Positions 40,294-50,200 of a stretch of 64,000 nucleotides of DNA are shown in pieces (position 1 is the first letter of the stretch; every line of letters begins with the position of its first letter). The stretch is from NCBI RefSeq assembly GCF_002021815.1, contig NZ_CP019952.1:1829001-1893000 (forward strand), given 5' to 3'. The DNA is from Pseudomonas parafulva (GTDB lineage Bacteria > Pseudomonadota > Gammaproteobacteria > Pseudomonadales > Pseudomonadaceae). The position numbers and the translations under genes are program-made. The notes beneath the pieces are model-generated. The model was not told where the DNA came from, ran no database searches, and saw only the letters and a program-made list of their open reading frames with translations.

Positions 40294-42660
40294 TCAGGCC
40301 TTCTCGGCCAGGCGATTGGCATCACTCTTTCGGCGCATTTCCATGATGGGGTGGTCGTTGGCGATCTGAGCCCCCAGGTGCATGGGGCTTGGCAGTTTGA
40401 GCTGACCGTCCCACAAGGGCGCGTTACGGCAGAGCAGGGCGACTTGTTCTGCGATCGCGGTTGATGAGGCAAAGGAAGCCGGCTCTATGACGGTGATTTC
40501 GGTAACGCCGAGTTGCTGCCAGGGATCTGCCAACAAGAAATCACCGACCTGATAGCGGGTGTTTTTACGCTGGCCTTCAGCCTTGCTGTAGATCTTTGAA
40601 GGCGATACGAAGTAATAAACGGCAGGGCTTCGAAGTGACTGGAAGACGCCGATTTTCTGCCCAATGTACTGGGGCTGGCTAGGGTGCTCGGAGTGATTGC
40701 CGGACATCTGAGCAATGTCGTTATCAACCCTGATTCGCACAATGGCCGCATTGGCCGGGACGGGCGGCAGGCCGTTGTCGGGGCTGTCCTTCAGCCCCCG
40801 ATAGAATGTTCGCAAATTGCTATCGAGGCAGACAATCAGCGGGGTGTCTGCCTCATCCGTGGCCACCAGCATCGACCACGTCACGAGCTTGTTGATGGCC
40901 TCAGGGTTAATCAGCGAAGGCGCGGCATGAATGGCAGCGACGCCCTCAGTGAACGGATACCATTGCCCGCGGCTAGGGTCGTTCTTGACGAACCAGTAGA
41001 CCTCGCATTTCTGAGTATCAACCACCGTCCTGGTGATGACTGGCAGGTAGATCATGTCACCCTTTTCGTTAATGCGATCCAGGCGAATAGACAAAATCGT
41101 TGTGCCTGTCGGGATGGTCTTCGCCTTTACGAAAGCGGTTGGGAAGTAACCCGTTAGGCGGATCACCTCGGTGACAGTGTTGAGCGCCTTGTAGTCCCGC
41201 GACTCTTTTTTGGGCTTCGGTTTGTCCGGGTCTGGTACCTCATGCATGATGAACTGAGTCACGATGCCATGCTCGGCCAGTACCCTGCGGATGTAATGTT
41301 TTGGGTCTCTGTCTGAATCGAGTGCTGCAGCTACGGTACTGGTTTCAACGATCAGGATTGATGTGCCGAGCTTCTTGATTTCGGGGACGACGCTGTTTCT
41401 AAGCCACCCATCGAGTTCAATGGAAGAAGCGCTGCCCTCCAACATGGAGGTTGCGCCTTCGACAGCTAGGCGCGTCAGTAGAATTTCTGGAGGCGCGTTT
41501 TTCTTGAAGAACGGCATGGCCGTGCCCAAGGTCTCGCTGGCTCTGACCAGTCGCAGCATGATCTCGGAGTGTGCTGCCAGTACCGCAGCATGCACCTTCA
41601 CAGGCGTTGAGCCCGTCACATTTTTTGCCACGCGAATACTGGAAACGGCCTTACGAGCGAGCAGCGGCTGCGAGCCCTGGAGGTTGCGCAATAGGTGGAA
41701 GCAAGTTTGGTCGAGGAAGAGGGGCCCTGGGCCGGAGCCGATGGCGGGCTTGAGTGGTGGTGTGACGTAAATTGGCCTAACGAGACTGTCGACGGGTATA
41801 TCACCTTCAATGAGATCGGGCAGAGGCTGAACGCCCATGAATGCGAGCAGCTTGTTGGTCGGGAAGTCGTAAACAGTCTGCCAGCCGGTGTCAGTCTTTT
41901 TGCTTCGAATACCCGCTTTCACAATCGATTGGCCAGTGTGCACCCAAGCGTGTCGCTTACGCCCGATCGAGTTGGGCATGATCTGGCTTAGCTTCACGCG
42001 CAGTTGGATGAAAGGCTCAGTACAGTCGCGAAGTAGCTTCAGGCTGGGCTCGATGACATGCAGGGCGCTGGCATTGCGATCACCCGCGGGCATGATCGGA
42101 TCGTTCCAGGCAATCAGCGAGCCGTCGGAGGCTTGCTGCAAGGAAATGAGTTTGGGAATGGGATCGGGGTTTCCGTTCTGGGTCGACTCAAGAGGTGTCG
42201 AGCACATTGCCTGGCCAATCAGCCACGGAACAACGGTGTAGGCCAGGGGCGAAACTCCGTCGGAATTGATCAAGTCGCCTGGTAGCAGGGGATGAAGCTC
42301 CGTGACTGCGAGCTTGGCCTCCAGTCCCTCAACCTGCTCGTCCCACATGCGCATCACTTCGAGCGACCAGAGATACAGGATCTGATTGATCGTATCGACG
42401 GGCAGGGGCTTCAGCATGAGGATTGCTGACGCACCTTTGTCTTTGTAGGGGAACAGGTTGACGTCAACGGGCCCGCCCGAGACTGCGGCCAGCATTTCTT
42501 TCAGCGCATTCGTAGGCAATCCAGGGTGATGCTTTTTCCCCAGGTTCTGCAAGACTTGCCAAGCAGCCAGGTAGTGCTCTCCGATCTGGGCACGATAGGC
42601 ATGCGCGAGGGCTTGCGGGTCGAAACTGTAGAGGCTGGTGCGCAGGTCAAGGTTCTTCAT
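40294..42660 (-). CDS. pPIWI-RE Argonaute-like protein (DUF3962, MID and RNaseH-fold PIWI)
   Basis: A 788-residue protein that I assign to the pPIWI-RE family described by Burroughs, Iyer and Aravind. N-terminal part of about 400 residues (DUF3962-like), then a MID-like segment (LGTSILIVETSTVAAALDSD, EHGIVTQFIMHEV). The RNaseH-fold part holds LIVCLDSNLRTFYRGL, AAIVRIRVDNDIAQMSG, TEITVIEPASF and the C-terminal LPSPMHLGAQIANDHP. The R in VRIRV and the E in TVIEP may be the family's conserved R and E; that is my reading. It starts by a 4-bp overlap with the helicase stop. The family is predicted to act on RNA-DNA hybrids or plasmid/phage DNA. No PAZ domain expected. Confidence 0.8.
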   Translation of the reverse strand: MKNLDLRTSLYSFDPQALAHAYRAQIGEHYLAAWQVLQNLGKKHHPGLPTNALKEMLAAVSGGPVDVNLFPYKDKGASAILMLKPLPVDTINQILYLWSLEVMRMWDEQVEGLEAKLAVTELHPLLPGDLINSDGVSPLAYTVVPWLIGQAMCSTPLESTQNGNPDPIPKLISLQQASDGSLIAWNDPIMPAGDRNASALHVIEPSLKLLRDCTEPFIQLRVKLSQIMPNSIGRKRHAWVHTGQSIVKAGIRSKKTDTGWQTVYDFPTNKLLAFMGVQPLPDLIEGDIPVDSLVRPIYVTPPLKPAIGSGPGPLFLDQTCFHLLRNLQGSQPLLARKAVSSIRVAKNVTGSTPVKVHAAVLAAHSEIMLRLVRASETLGTAMPFFKKNAPPEILLTRLAVEGATSMLEGSASSIELDGWLRNSVVPEIKKLGTSILIVETSTVAAALDSDRDPKHYIRRVLAEHGIVTQFIMHEVPDPDKPKPKKESRDYKALNTVTEVIRLTGYFPTAFVKAKTIPTGTTILSIRLDRINEKGDMIYLPVITRTVVDTQKCEVYWFVKNDPSRGQWYPFTEGVAAIHAAPSLINPEAINKLVTWSMLVATDEADTPLIVCLDSNLRTFYRGLKDSPDNGLPPVPANAAIVRIRVDNDIAQMSGNHSEHPSQPQYIGQKIGVFQSLRSPAVYYFVSPSKIYSKAEGQRKNTRYQVGDFLLADPWQQLGVTEITVIEPASFASSTAIAEQVALLCRNAPLWDGQLKLPSPMHLGAQIANDHPIMEMRRKSDANRLAEKA

Positions 42661-45600
42661 CGAGCTTCCTTAGCTGATCGATCAATGTAGTGCGTGATAG
42701 CACTCGCGATGCCGTTGTGGTGCAGGAAAAACTGATTCCAGCTGCCTTCATTTTTCAGTCTTTGGACGGACTCCGAGAGCAGTTTTGCCCACGGCGTACG
42801 GCCATTGGTGAACGCTGCATCTGCGAAGTAGCAGGTCACCGGTGTGCCGCCGCGCCGGCCACGCCCGATCAACTGAGTGAGGGTCACCAGTATGTTCATC
42901 ATGGTGTAATGGCGGATGTTGGCGGGCTGCTGGCCAAAAGCTGGCGGAGCGGTGCGAATCTCGTTGAGGATTGAGCTCGCGATAGCACGTTCTTTGTGCA
43001 GCACATGCTGGAGGCTGGGCTCGGGACGCATCCGGTTCCAGGTTTCGTAGCTGATGTGCGCAAGGTTGTTCTCGGGGCTATCGGAGGCAGGTAATGGGCG
43101 CACGCAGATCACCACGCCACCGATCGCTGATAGGCCATCTTTGTTAACAATGTTGTGACCGCGAGCCATAGGGTGGAGGGCGCTGACCAGAATCGTTTTG
43201 TCCCGGTGTACCCCCTCAATGAACTGCGCAAGATCGTCGTACACCAGCGTGTGTTCAGCGTTTAGCAATGTGGGCTTGTACTCGCTAGCTCGACCTCGCA
43301 CCCAGCCAACAGTTGGGGTGGGAGATAGGCCAGCAAGCGTGATTGCCAGTAGCTCAGCATCGGCGTCGCTGCTGGCAACCAGGAGCAGTCGAGCACGATC
43401 CGCGGTGACTGGATCCTTGGCCAATGCTTTCAGGCGCTTCTCAATCCAAGGCCATAGTTCGGCGGCAAGTTGCTTGATCCGATCCTTTCGCTCGAAGAAA
43501 GGTGCACCTGAAACCGTCGTGGTGAGTCCTACATTCTCAAATGCAACTTGGCCTGCGGCGTCAGGCACATCAATGAAGTCCTTGGCCTTGAGGTCGTATG
43601 CACTGGCACCGGGGAAGTAAGCAGTGGCCGAGAAACCCATGAACATGCGTCTGACGCCGGCATACCCAAGCGACGCGAGCTCGGGAAGAGCTAGAAGGGT
43701 GCCGTGGGGGTCACCTCGCATTGCCACAACGTTCAGTGATGATGTCGCCTCGCTGGCCGGCTTGCGTTTGAATCCAAAGACGGTGCGATGCAGTGGGCCG
43801 ATGGGACTGAACGAGAGTGGCTCGCGGCCCTTCAGATTGCTGTAGACCTCTTGAGCATAGGGGACTTCGGCATTGGCAAAGCTGGGCAGTTCGATCTGCA
43901 GATTCCGTAAGGCGACTTCAAGATTGTCCAGAATGCCGCGCAGAATCAGTGCTGCTTTGAGGCGCTGCAGGTCTTTCGTGTTCAGTTTTGCCTTCAGATG
44001 ACCGCTACCCGCAAGTGTTGTGAGCAATCGACCCAACTCCATCGCCTGATTTTCAGGCCTGCTGGCCATCTCATTCGTCTGCCAGTAGATCAGGTTTTCT
44101 CGCAAGCTACGCAGGTGCTCCGGGACGCTGGTATTACCGCTGCTGTACAGCGCCTTTAGCGTCTCGAAGTCAATCTCCAGCTTGGTCATGATGTAGCCGT
44201 CTTCCGCCTCCGCCCAGGTTGTTTCCTTCTTGGGCCAGTCGAAGTACTTGCGTTGTTGAAGGTTCATCAACTGATCGACGTTGGTGCAGCAGAAGCCGAG
44301 GGCTAAGGACAAGCGAATTCGGCTACTTTCCTCGATGCCTGGAATATTCAGTCTGCTGAAAATCGCCGTGAAGAGCTGAACGAGCGGGCTTGCCTCGCCC
44401 GTGTTGCCTAACTGGAGGCTGAAGGCGCTTGTGTCGATCGCGGTTTTGAGCAGCCCGTCGATCTCATCGATCAAGAACACGGGTGAGATACGTAGTAACA
44501 GCTCGATGAAGCTACGAGGGCCCGGGAACTGTTCTGAATCGTTAAGCGGTATGCGCGATGTGCCGGACAGCAAGGCATGGTGATTGATGACGATCACGTC
44601 AGCATCCAGCGCTTGCGACAGCATCTTTGTCCGACCACAAGAGAATAGGAAGGGGCAATGACTTAAGCGCTTTGTCTCCTCCTTCGCATTGCCTTTGGAG
44701 GACACGACATGAAGCTTGAAGCAAGGCTCCGAGCCTGTCGGCATAGCTTCCAACTCGGTCGAGTAGGCGTTTAGCAAGCAAGCGTAATCGTAGGGATGAT
44801 CCTCATTGCGCTGCTTGAAATGTACGCCCGCGCGCTCATGGGTTCGAGAAAGAGAATGTAATGGCGCAACCTTCAGGTTTGGCGCTACGACTGATGCCGC
44901 TAGTCGCATGATCCTCACGGTATTGTCCAGCTCCACGTAGCCAGGAACCGCGATTACGACTTTGTGGCCGCGACTTGCGGCGTCAAGCGCCATCAATGAC
45001 ATCACTACCGTCTTGCCAGTACCGGTGGCGGCATTCACACGATAGAAGTTGCCCGAGCTTGCCGATCGCTGGCTGCTGTTGCCCCAAATGTTATGAAGGG
45101 ATGCGCAGTGTTGCGTATGCGGCGTCGAGGCGGCATCTAGTCGTTCGGCAATCGATCGGAGATTTTCGTAGTTCCAGCTGATATCAGAGATCGCTGGCGT
45201 ATCAGAAATCTTGAGGCATTGACCCGAGGACGGTAGTCGCTTCCTCTCGTTGGCCGGGATGCTGAAGATACGGGTGCGTTCAGCTGTGATGTACTTGAAG
45301 ACTAGGTTGCCGGATTCAGGCAGCTTTGCGATGGCAGGGGGCTGATGCCAACGTTTCAACGCATCCAAGCTTTCCTGGATAACCTGGTCGACATCCAAGA
45401 TCTCTTTGATGCGGTAGTGATCACCCTCGGCCAGCTTTGGCCGCAAGTTCTCGGGTTCAATCAGTTCAAAGGGGCATAGCTCGTCTGCAAGAACGATCGC
45501 TGCAATTTCGACGAACCGCGCCGGCTGTGCGAGCGATGAGGGTCGGAGCCGAAGCCCCATTGCGATCGTGATCTGCTGCTCGTCAGTGAGGCTGTCCCAG

Positions 45601-45725
45601 GTGCTCCACTTGTGGGTGCGCCCAGCAATGAGTGCAGCTGCATCTGCTAAGCAAGGCGTGCCTTCAGTGTGGCGTGCCGCCAGTGCCATGAACAGCGTGG
45701 TTGCGACGTCAGAAAGGGTTCGCAC
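42657..45725 (-). CDS. DinG/XPD-like helicase of the pPIWI-RE module
   Basis: A 1,022-residue superfamily 2 helicase. Walker A AATGTGKTVV (about 231-240), DinG-type VIVINHHALLSG (about 373-384) and Walker B FLIDEIDGLL (about 413-422). Motif VI is LTQLIGRGRRGG near residue 950. Four cysteines spaced between about 312 and 362 (ending HCPFLFSCGR) fit the 4Fe-4S cluster of XPD/DinG helicases. The N-terminal 200 residues are a family-specific extension. It overlaps the nuclease stop by 17 bp and the pPIWI-RE start by 4 bp, so the three are translationally coupled. Such helicases unwind R-loops or 5'-tailed DNA, which fits the PIWI partner. Confidence 0.82.
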   Translation of the reverse strand: MRTLSDVATTLFMALAARHTEGTPCLADAAALIAGRTHKWSTWDSLTDEQQITIAMGLRLRPSSLAQPARFVEIAAIVLADELCPFELIEPENLRPKLAEGDHYRIKEILDVDQVIQESLDALKRWHQPPAIAKLPESGNLVFKYITAERTRIFSIPANERKRLPSSGQCLKISDTPAISDISWNYENLRSIAERLDAASTPHTQHCASLHNIWGNSSQRSASSGNFYRVNAATGTGKTVVMSLMALDAASRGHKVVIAVPGYVELDNTVRIMRLAASVVAPNLKVAPLHSLSRTHERAGVHFKQRNEDHPYDYACLLNAYSTELEAMPTGSEPCFKLHVVSSKGNAKEETKRLSHCPFLFSCGRTKMLSQALDADVIVINHHALLSGTSRIPLNDSEQFPGPRSFIELLLRISPVFLIDEIDGLLKTAIDTSAFSLQLGNTGEASPLVQLFTAIFSRLNIPGIEESSRIRLSLALGFCCTNVDQLMNLQQRKYFDWPKKETTWAEAEDGYIMTKLEIDFETLKALYSSGNTSVPEHLRSLRENLIYWQTNEMASRPENQAMELGRLLTTLAGSGHLKAKLNTKDLQRLKAALILRGILDNLEVALRNLQIELPSFANAEVPYAQEVYSNLKGREPLSFSPIGPLHRTVFGFKRKPASEATSSLNVVAMRGDPHGTLLALPELASLGYAGVRRMFMGFSATAYFPGASAYDLKAKDFIDVPDAAGQVAFENVGLTTTVSGAPFFERKDRIKQLAAELWPWIEKRLKALAKDPVTADRARLLLVASSDADAELLAITLAGLSPTPTVGWVRGRASEYKPTLLNAEHTLVYDDLAQFIEGVHRDKTILVSALHPMARGHNIVNKDGLSAIGGVVICVRPLPASDSPENNLAHISYETWNRMRPEPSLQHVLHKERAIASSILNEIRTAPPAFGQQPANIRHYTMMNILVTLTQLIGRGRRGGTPVTCYFADAAFTNGRTPWAKLLSESVQRLKNEGSWNQFFLHHNGIASAITHYIDRSAKEAR

Positions 45726-46743
45726 GAGTGGTCAGTTCCTTGATGCATTCGCTTTGGGTGAAGATCTGCAAGCCCGGGCATACACTTCTGAGCCATGGAA
45801 CATGAGCCTGCTGGTAATCCGGGATGACGAACCAGCGCATCGTTGTTGGTCGCATTGATTCCAAGTAGGCGCCCAAGGCACGCGGTGATATCCAGACCTT
45901 CGCATCAATGTCGAGCGTCATCCCGCCGTAGGTGACTCGCAGATCTGAGCGGTCTACGTCTGGCCACAGGGTGACATCGAGTCCATGCTTTGAGAGTTTC
46001 TCGGCCAATTGAAGCTCGAGCAGCCCGGGCAGCAATGTGTACTTCCAGAGTGCGCTTTTGAGCATGTGGCGCTTACCTGCAGCTTCGCCTTCCAGCACTT
46101 GGTCGGTAACAACATTGATCAGCCGTCCTTGCATCCATCGGTACAGGCTACTTTTCTCTCTGCACCAGGCAGAGTCGCACTGAACCTCTCGTCGCTGTGG
46201 GTTCATGGGCCAGCGGCATTCTGGGCACTGATAGAGCTTTCCGTTGTGAGCAAGGTGCTCCGGAATGGGCTCATAAAAGTCATCGAGATTCCTGCCAAGC
46301 GGGATGAAAACGCTAGCCGCCCGCACAGGATCGATTACGGCGTTCTCGATCAGGAAGCGTCTGAAGCGCCTGTAGAGCTCATCCCCTTTGGAAATCACTT
46401 GGCACAGGTCACGTACTTCTCGGACGATCGACTGGATCTCTTCCCAGAGCTGATGAACATCGAGCTCGAGGAGCATTTCATTGCAGGTCTGGGTAGAGAT
46501 ACCAGAAGCGAGGAGGGGGCCGGTGTAATCAAACCGTACGGACTCTGGAAGCCATGACTCCAATGGGAGCGACAATTGACGTTCCAGCTGCAGGGCTGAA
46601 CTGAGGGGCTCGCCGGGAGAGAGGCGCCAAAGATGTGCCTGGGCCTCTCGGAGCAACAACAGTGCGGCGCCTCGATCCGACTCGCACTGGGACGCTGCCT
46701 TTGACAGAAGCCTGAGTAAGTACTCCGATCGTTGGGTGTCCAC
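45709..46743 (-). CDS. PD-(D/E)XK nuclease with zinc ribbon, pPIWI-RE-associated REase
   Basis: A 344-residue protein, first gene of the five-gene defence operon. A central zinc ribbon has Cys 173, 176, 189 and 194 (CPEC...CDSAWC). The C-terminal restriction-endonuclease fold is read from LLELQLAEKL (Glu about 243), DRSDLRV (Asp 267) and LDIDAKVW (Asp 280, Lys 282), a D-(D/E)XK pattern. The first 130 residues are helical with no recognised family. Known three-gene pPIWI-RE islands contain an REase protein of this kind. The helicase gene overlaps its 3' end by 17 bp. The exact catalytic set needs a structure-based check. Confidence 0.78.
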   Translation of the reverse strand: MDTQRSEYLLRLLSKAASQCESDRGAALLLLREAQAHLWRLSPGEPLSSALQLERQLSLPLESWLPESVRFDYTGPLLASGISTQTCNEMLLELDVHQLWEEIQSIVREVRDLCQVISKGDELYRRFRRFLIENAVIDPVRAASVFIPLGRNLDDFYEPIPEHLAHNGKLYQCPECRWPMNPQRREVQCDSAWCREKSSLYRWMQGRLINVVTDQVLEGEAAGKRHMLKSALWKYTLLPGLLELQLAEKLSKHGLDVTLWPDVDRSDLRVTYGGMTLDIDAKVWISPRALGAYLESMRPTTMRWFVIPDYQQAHVPWLRSVCPGLQIFTQSECIKELTTRANPF

Positions 46744-47211
46744 GTGTACGTCCCCTGCGCCTTATCCCAAGAGGGCCAGGCTTGCTCGCAATCGTGCGAA
46801 AGCCGGCAACGGCAAGCAGTCAAGGAGCGAGGATGAGGCCGCCACGCGGCAGGTCTATCTGTTCCGAGCGTTGTCTTGCTTAACCCGATGATCTAACAAT
46901 TGATTTTAGTTTGCCACTACTCAAGGTGTGACGTTTTGTGTGGGAATGGGCTGTAAGCGTGAAAGGAATTCAGTTGGATTTATTCGTATCCGGATAGCTA
47001 TTCAATGGGATGTGTCATGCATTAATTGCGGTCTAGCCAAAGACTGCTGCTGACTTAATTGGAGAAGCCTGGAAATGTCTTGCATTTCACGACCAAAGGA
47101 TCATTACGACTGAAGCAGGAAGCGCTATCATCCTGCCATTAGCTCAAGCGGGGGCCCTCTGGCCGGCCAATTCCGGCACTCCCTTGGGCATCACGACAAG
47201 GAAGGTTGCGC
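46744..47211. promoter_or_regulatory. 468-bp divergent control region of the defence genes
   Basis: Separates the five-gene operon (left) from the giant helicase-nuclease (right). It becomes AT-rich from about 46890 to 47110. No helix-turn-helix regulator gene lies nearby, and I see no strong palindrome that would mark an operator. Confidence 0.5.
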
Positions 47212-50200
47212 ATGGACGACATCGTTCAGCCCCTCGCTGCTCAAGAAGAAATCCCACCTAAAGAAGTCAAGATTCTGGCCACGTTGGTGGCGAAGCTGAA
47301 CCTTGCCGACTTCCAGAACGCCATTCCCGTGATCCGAGAGCTTCGCATCGCGAACGAGACCGAAGAACGCTTCGTCAATGTGACCCTGACATTGACCTCA
47401 GAGCCTGAGGTGTTCAAGGCCAAGGTCTGGCGAATCGACGAAGTCGCACCTGACAGCTTTCGAGTTATTCCGGGGCTTGATCTGGTCTTGGACGGCCCAT
47501 TGCTTAGTCGCCTTACAGAGGCGGAGCTTTCCACTTTTACCTTTGTCCTTGAGGCCGATGACAAGGCGTCCGAAAGTGGTCGGAAGGAAGTTGCTCGCCT
47601 GGAGCAGGTTGTAGACCTTTTGCCGCGTAACCAGTGGGGTGGGCTTCGTCATATCCCAGATACGACTGCCGCTTTCGTACAACCCAATGATCCGGCAGTT
47701 GAACGGTTGTTGAAGCAGACGGCTGAATTGCTGCGCCTCAGTGAGAAGTCTTCGGCGCTCGATGGCTACGAGGGTGGTGCGAAGCGTGTCTGGCAGCTGG
47801 CGTCAGCAGTCTGGGGCGCCGTGGCACGAATGAAGCTTGATTACGCGTTGCCACCGGCGAGCTTTGAGCAGACTGGCCAAAAAGTGCGCAGTCCCAGCCA
47901 AATCGCCGACACTGGTTTGGCGACCTGTATGGATCTCACTCTGCTTTTCTGTGCAGCTCTTGAGCAAATTGGGCTGAACCCTGTGATCGTCTTTACCCGG
48001 GGGCATGCCTTCGTGGGTCTGTGGATGAAGCCAGAAGAGTTTACAACTGCTCTGGTGGATGATGTGACCGCAGTGCGTAAACGGGTAAAGCTACGTGAGC
48101 TGATACTTTTCGAGACCACCCTTGTTACTCAGAACCTTGCTCCGTCTTTCTCCTATGCCGTCGAGCGCGGAGCGAAACAGATAGCCGAAGACTCGGACAG
48201 CGACTTCGAGATGCTGCTCGACATACGCCGCGCACGTCTGCAGCGTATCAAACCCCTGGCGAGCTCCGAGGCTCAGATACCACGAGTTGTTCCGGAAGTA
48301 CCGGACGAGAACGCTCCGCTGCTGGTTGAAGACGGCTTGGACATGCCTGATGAAGCTCATGAGGTGGTCGTCGATGACTTTTCCAAGCTCGATCCTGCGG
48401 ATCGTCTGGGCCGCTGGCAGCGCAAGCTTCTGGATCTTTCTCTTCGAAACAACCTTCTGAACTTCAAGATGGGCAAGCGGGCACTGAAATTGGAGTCCCC
48501 GGATCCAGGAGCCCTTGAGGACATATTGGCCAGTGGTCAGTCGCTGAAGCTGCTCACCCGTCCAGACCTCATGGATGGTGCTGATCCGCGGGAACGCGCT
48601 CTCTACGAGCAACGCGAGCGTGAGGATGTTCGTCGCCGGCATGCCGAGGATGCACTTAAGCGCAGAGAGGTGTTCGTTGCGCTGACATCCAACGAGATGG
48701 ATGTTCGACTCACCGAGCTGTACCGAGGTGCTCGTACCGCGCTGCAGGAAGGCGGCTCCAATACGCTCTTCCTGGCTATTGGCTTCCTGAGTTGGACACG
48801 TGAGGACAGGGCAGGGCAGAAGTATAAAGCGCCCCTTGTGCTGGTTCCGGTCACGCTGGAGCGCAGAAGCGCTCGTTCCGGTTTCACCATGGTGCTCCAC
48901 GATGATGAGCCACGCTTCAACCCAACCCTTATTGAGATGCTTCGGCAGGACTTTGAGTTGGGCTTGGGTTCCCTGGAGCACGAGTTGCCTCGGGACGATT
49001 CTGGTCTTGATATCGCCGGCATTTGGAACAAGGTCGGACATGCCATCAAGGACATCCCAGGCTGGGAGTTGAGCGAAGACGTCGTACTGTCGATGTTTTC
49101 GTTTGCCAAATACCTCATGTGGAAGGATCTGGCCGAGAACGCTGAGCATCTGCGGCAGAGCCCTGTCGTTCAGCACCTCCTGGATACCCCACGCGATTCG
49201 TTCGTTTCGGACACACCATTCCCAGAGGCTGAGTCACTGGATCGTGATTACGGCCCGACCGATGTTTTCTGCCCACTGCCATCTGACTCATCTCAGTTGG
49301 CTGCAGTGATGGCGGCAGCCAAGGGCAAAGACTTCGTGCTCATCGGCCCGCCCGGTACGGGCAAAAGCCAGACGATCTCGAACATGATCGCTCAGTCGAT
49401 CGCTCAAGGGCGTCGCGTGCTGTTCGTCTCAGAGAAGATCGCCGCGCTTGATGTCGTGTACCGTCGCCTGCGCGAGATTGGCTTGGGTGAGTTCTGTCTG
49501 GAGCTTCACTCCAGCAAAGCTCGGAAAACTGATGTGCTGGCCCAGCTGCAGTCCGCTTGGGAGGCGAAAGGACAGGTCGATTCCGCTGCATGGGAGGTTG
49601 AGGCTCAGCGCCTCGCAACGCTGCGCGACAGCCTCAACATTTACGTGGAGCGACTGCACCAGCGCCATCGCAACGGTTACACCATTTACGATGCGATTGG
49701 CACCGTCACTTCGGGTGGCGATGAAGCTGTTGCTCCTGTTGGTTGGGTGTCACCTGACATGCATGACCAGAAGGCCATGCTCGAGCTACGTGAGTTGGCC
49801 GATCGTCTTGAAGTAAACGCGCAGGCTGTGGGATATAGCCACTTAGTGGGCAATGCGTTGTCCGCTATAGGCCAGGCGGAATGGTCGCCCCATTGGCAGC
49901 AACAGCTGGTGCAGGCAGCTCGCGATGTATTGCCTGCTGTGCTGGATGTGCAGCGTGCGGCTGATCGGTTCGTTGAATTAGCTGGGCTTCCTGCTTCGGA
50001 CTACACCCCGAGTGTACTGGAGGGGTTGTCACTTCTTTCCCAGGCACTGCCCGCGGCAGCAGGACAGGATTGGCGCTTCGCGTTGCGCCCTGATGCCCGT
50101 TCCATTTCTCAACGGCTAAGCGATGGCTGTGCGTGGGTTGAACAACACCATGAGATCAACGCTAAGCTTTCGCCGCTCTGGCCTTCTCGCGTTGTGGCCG

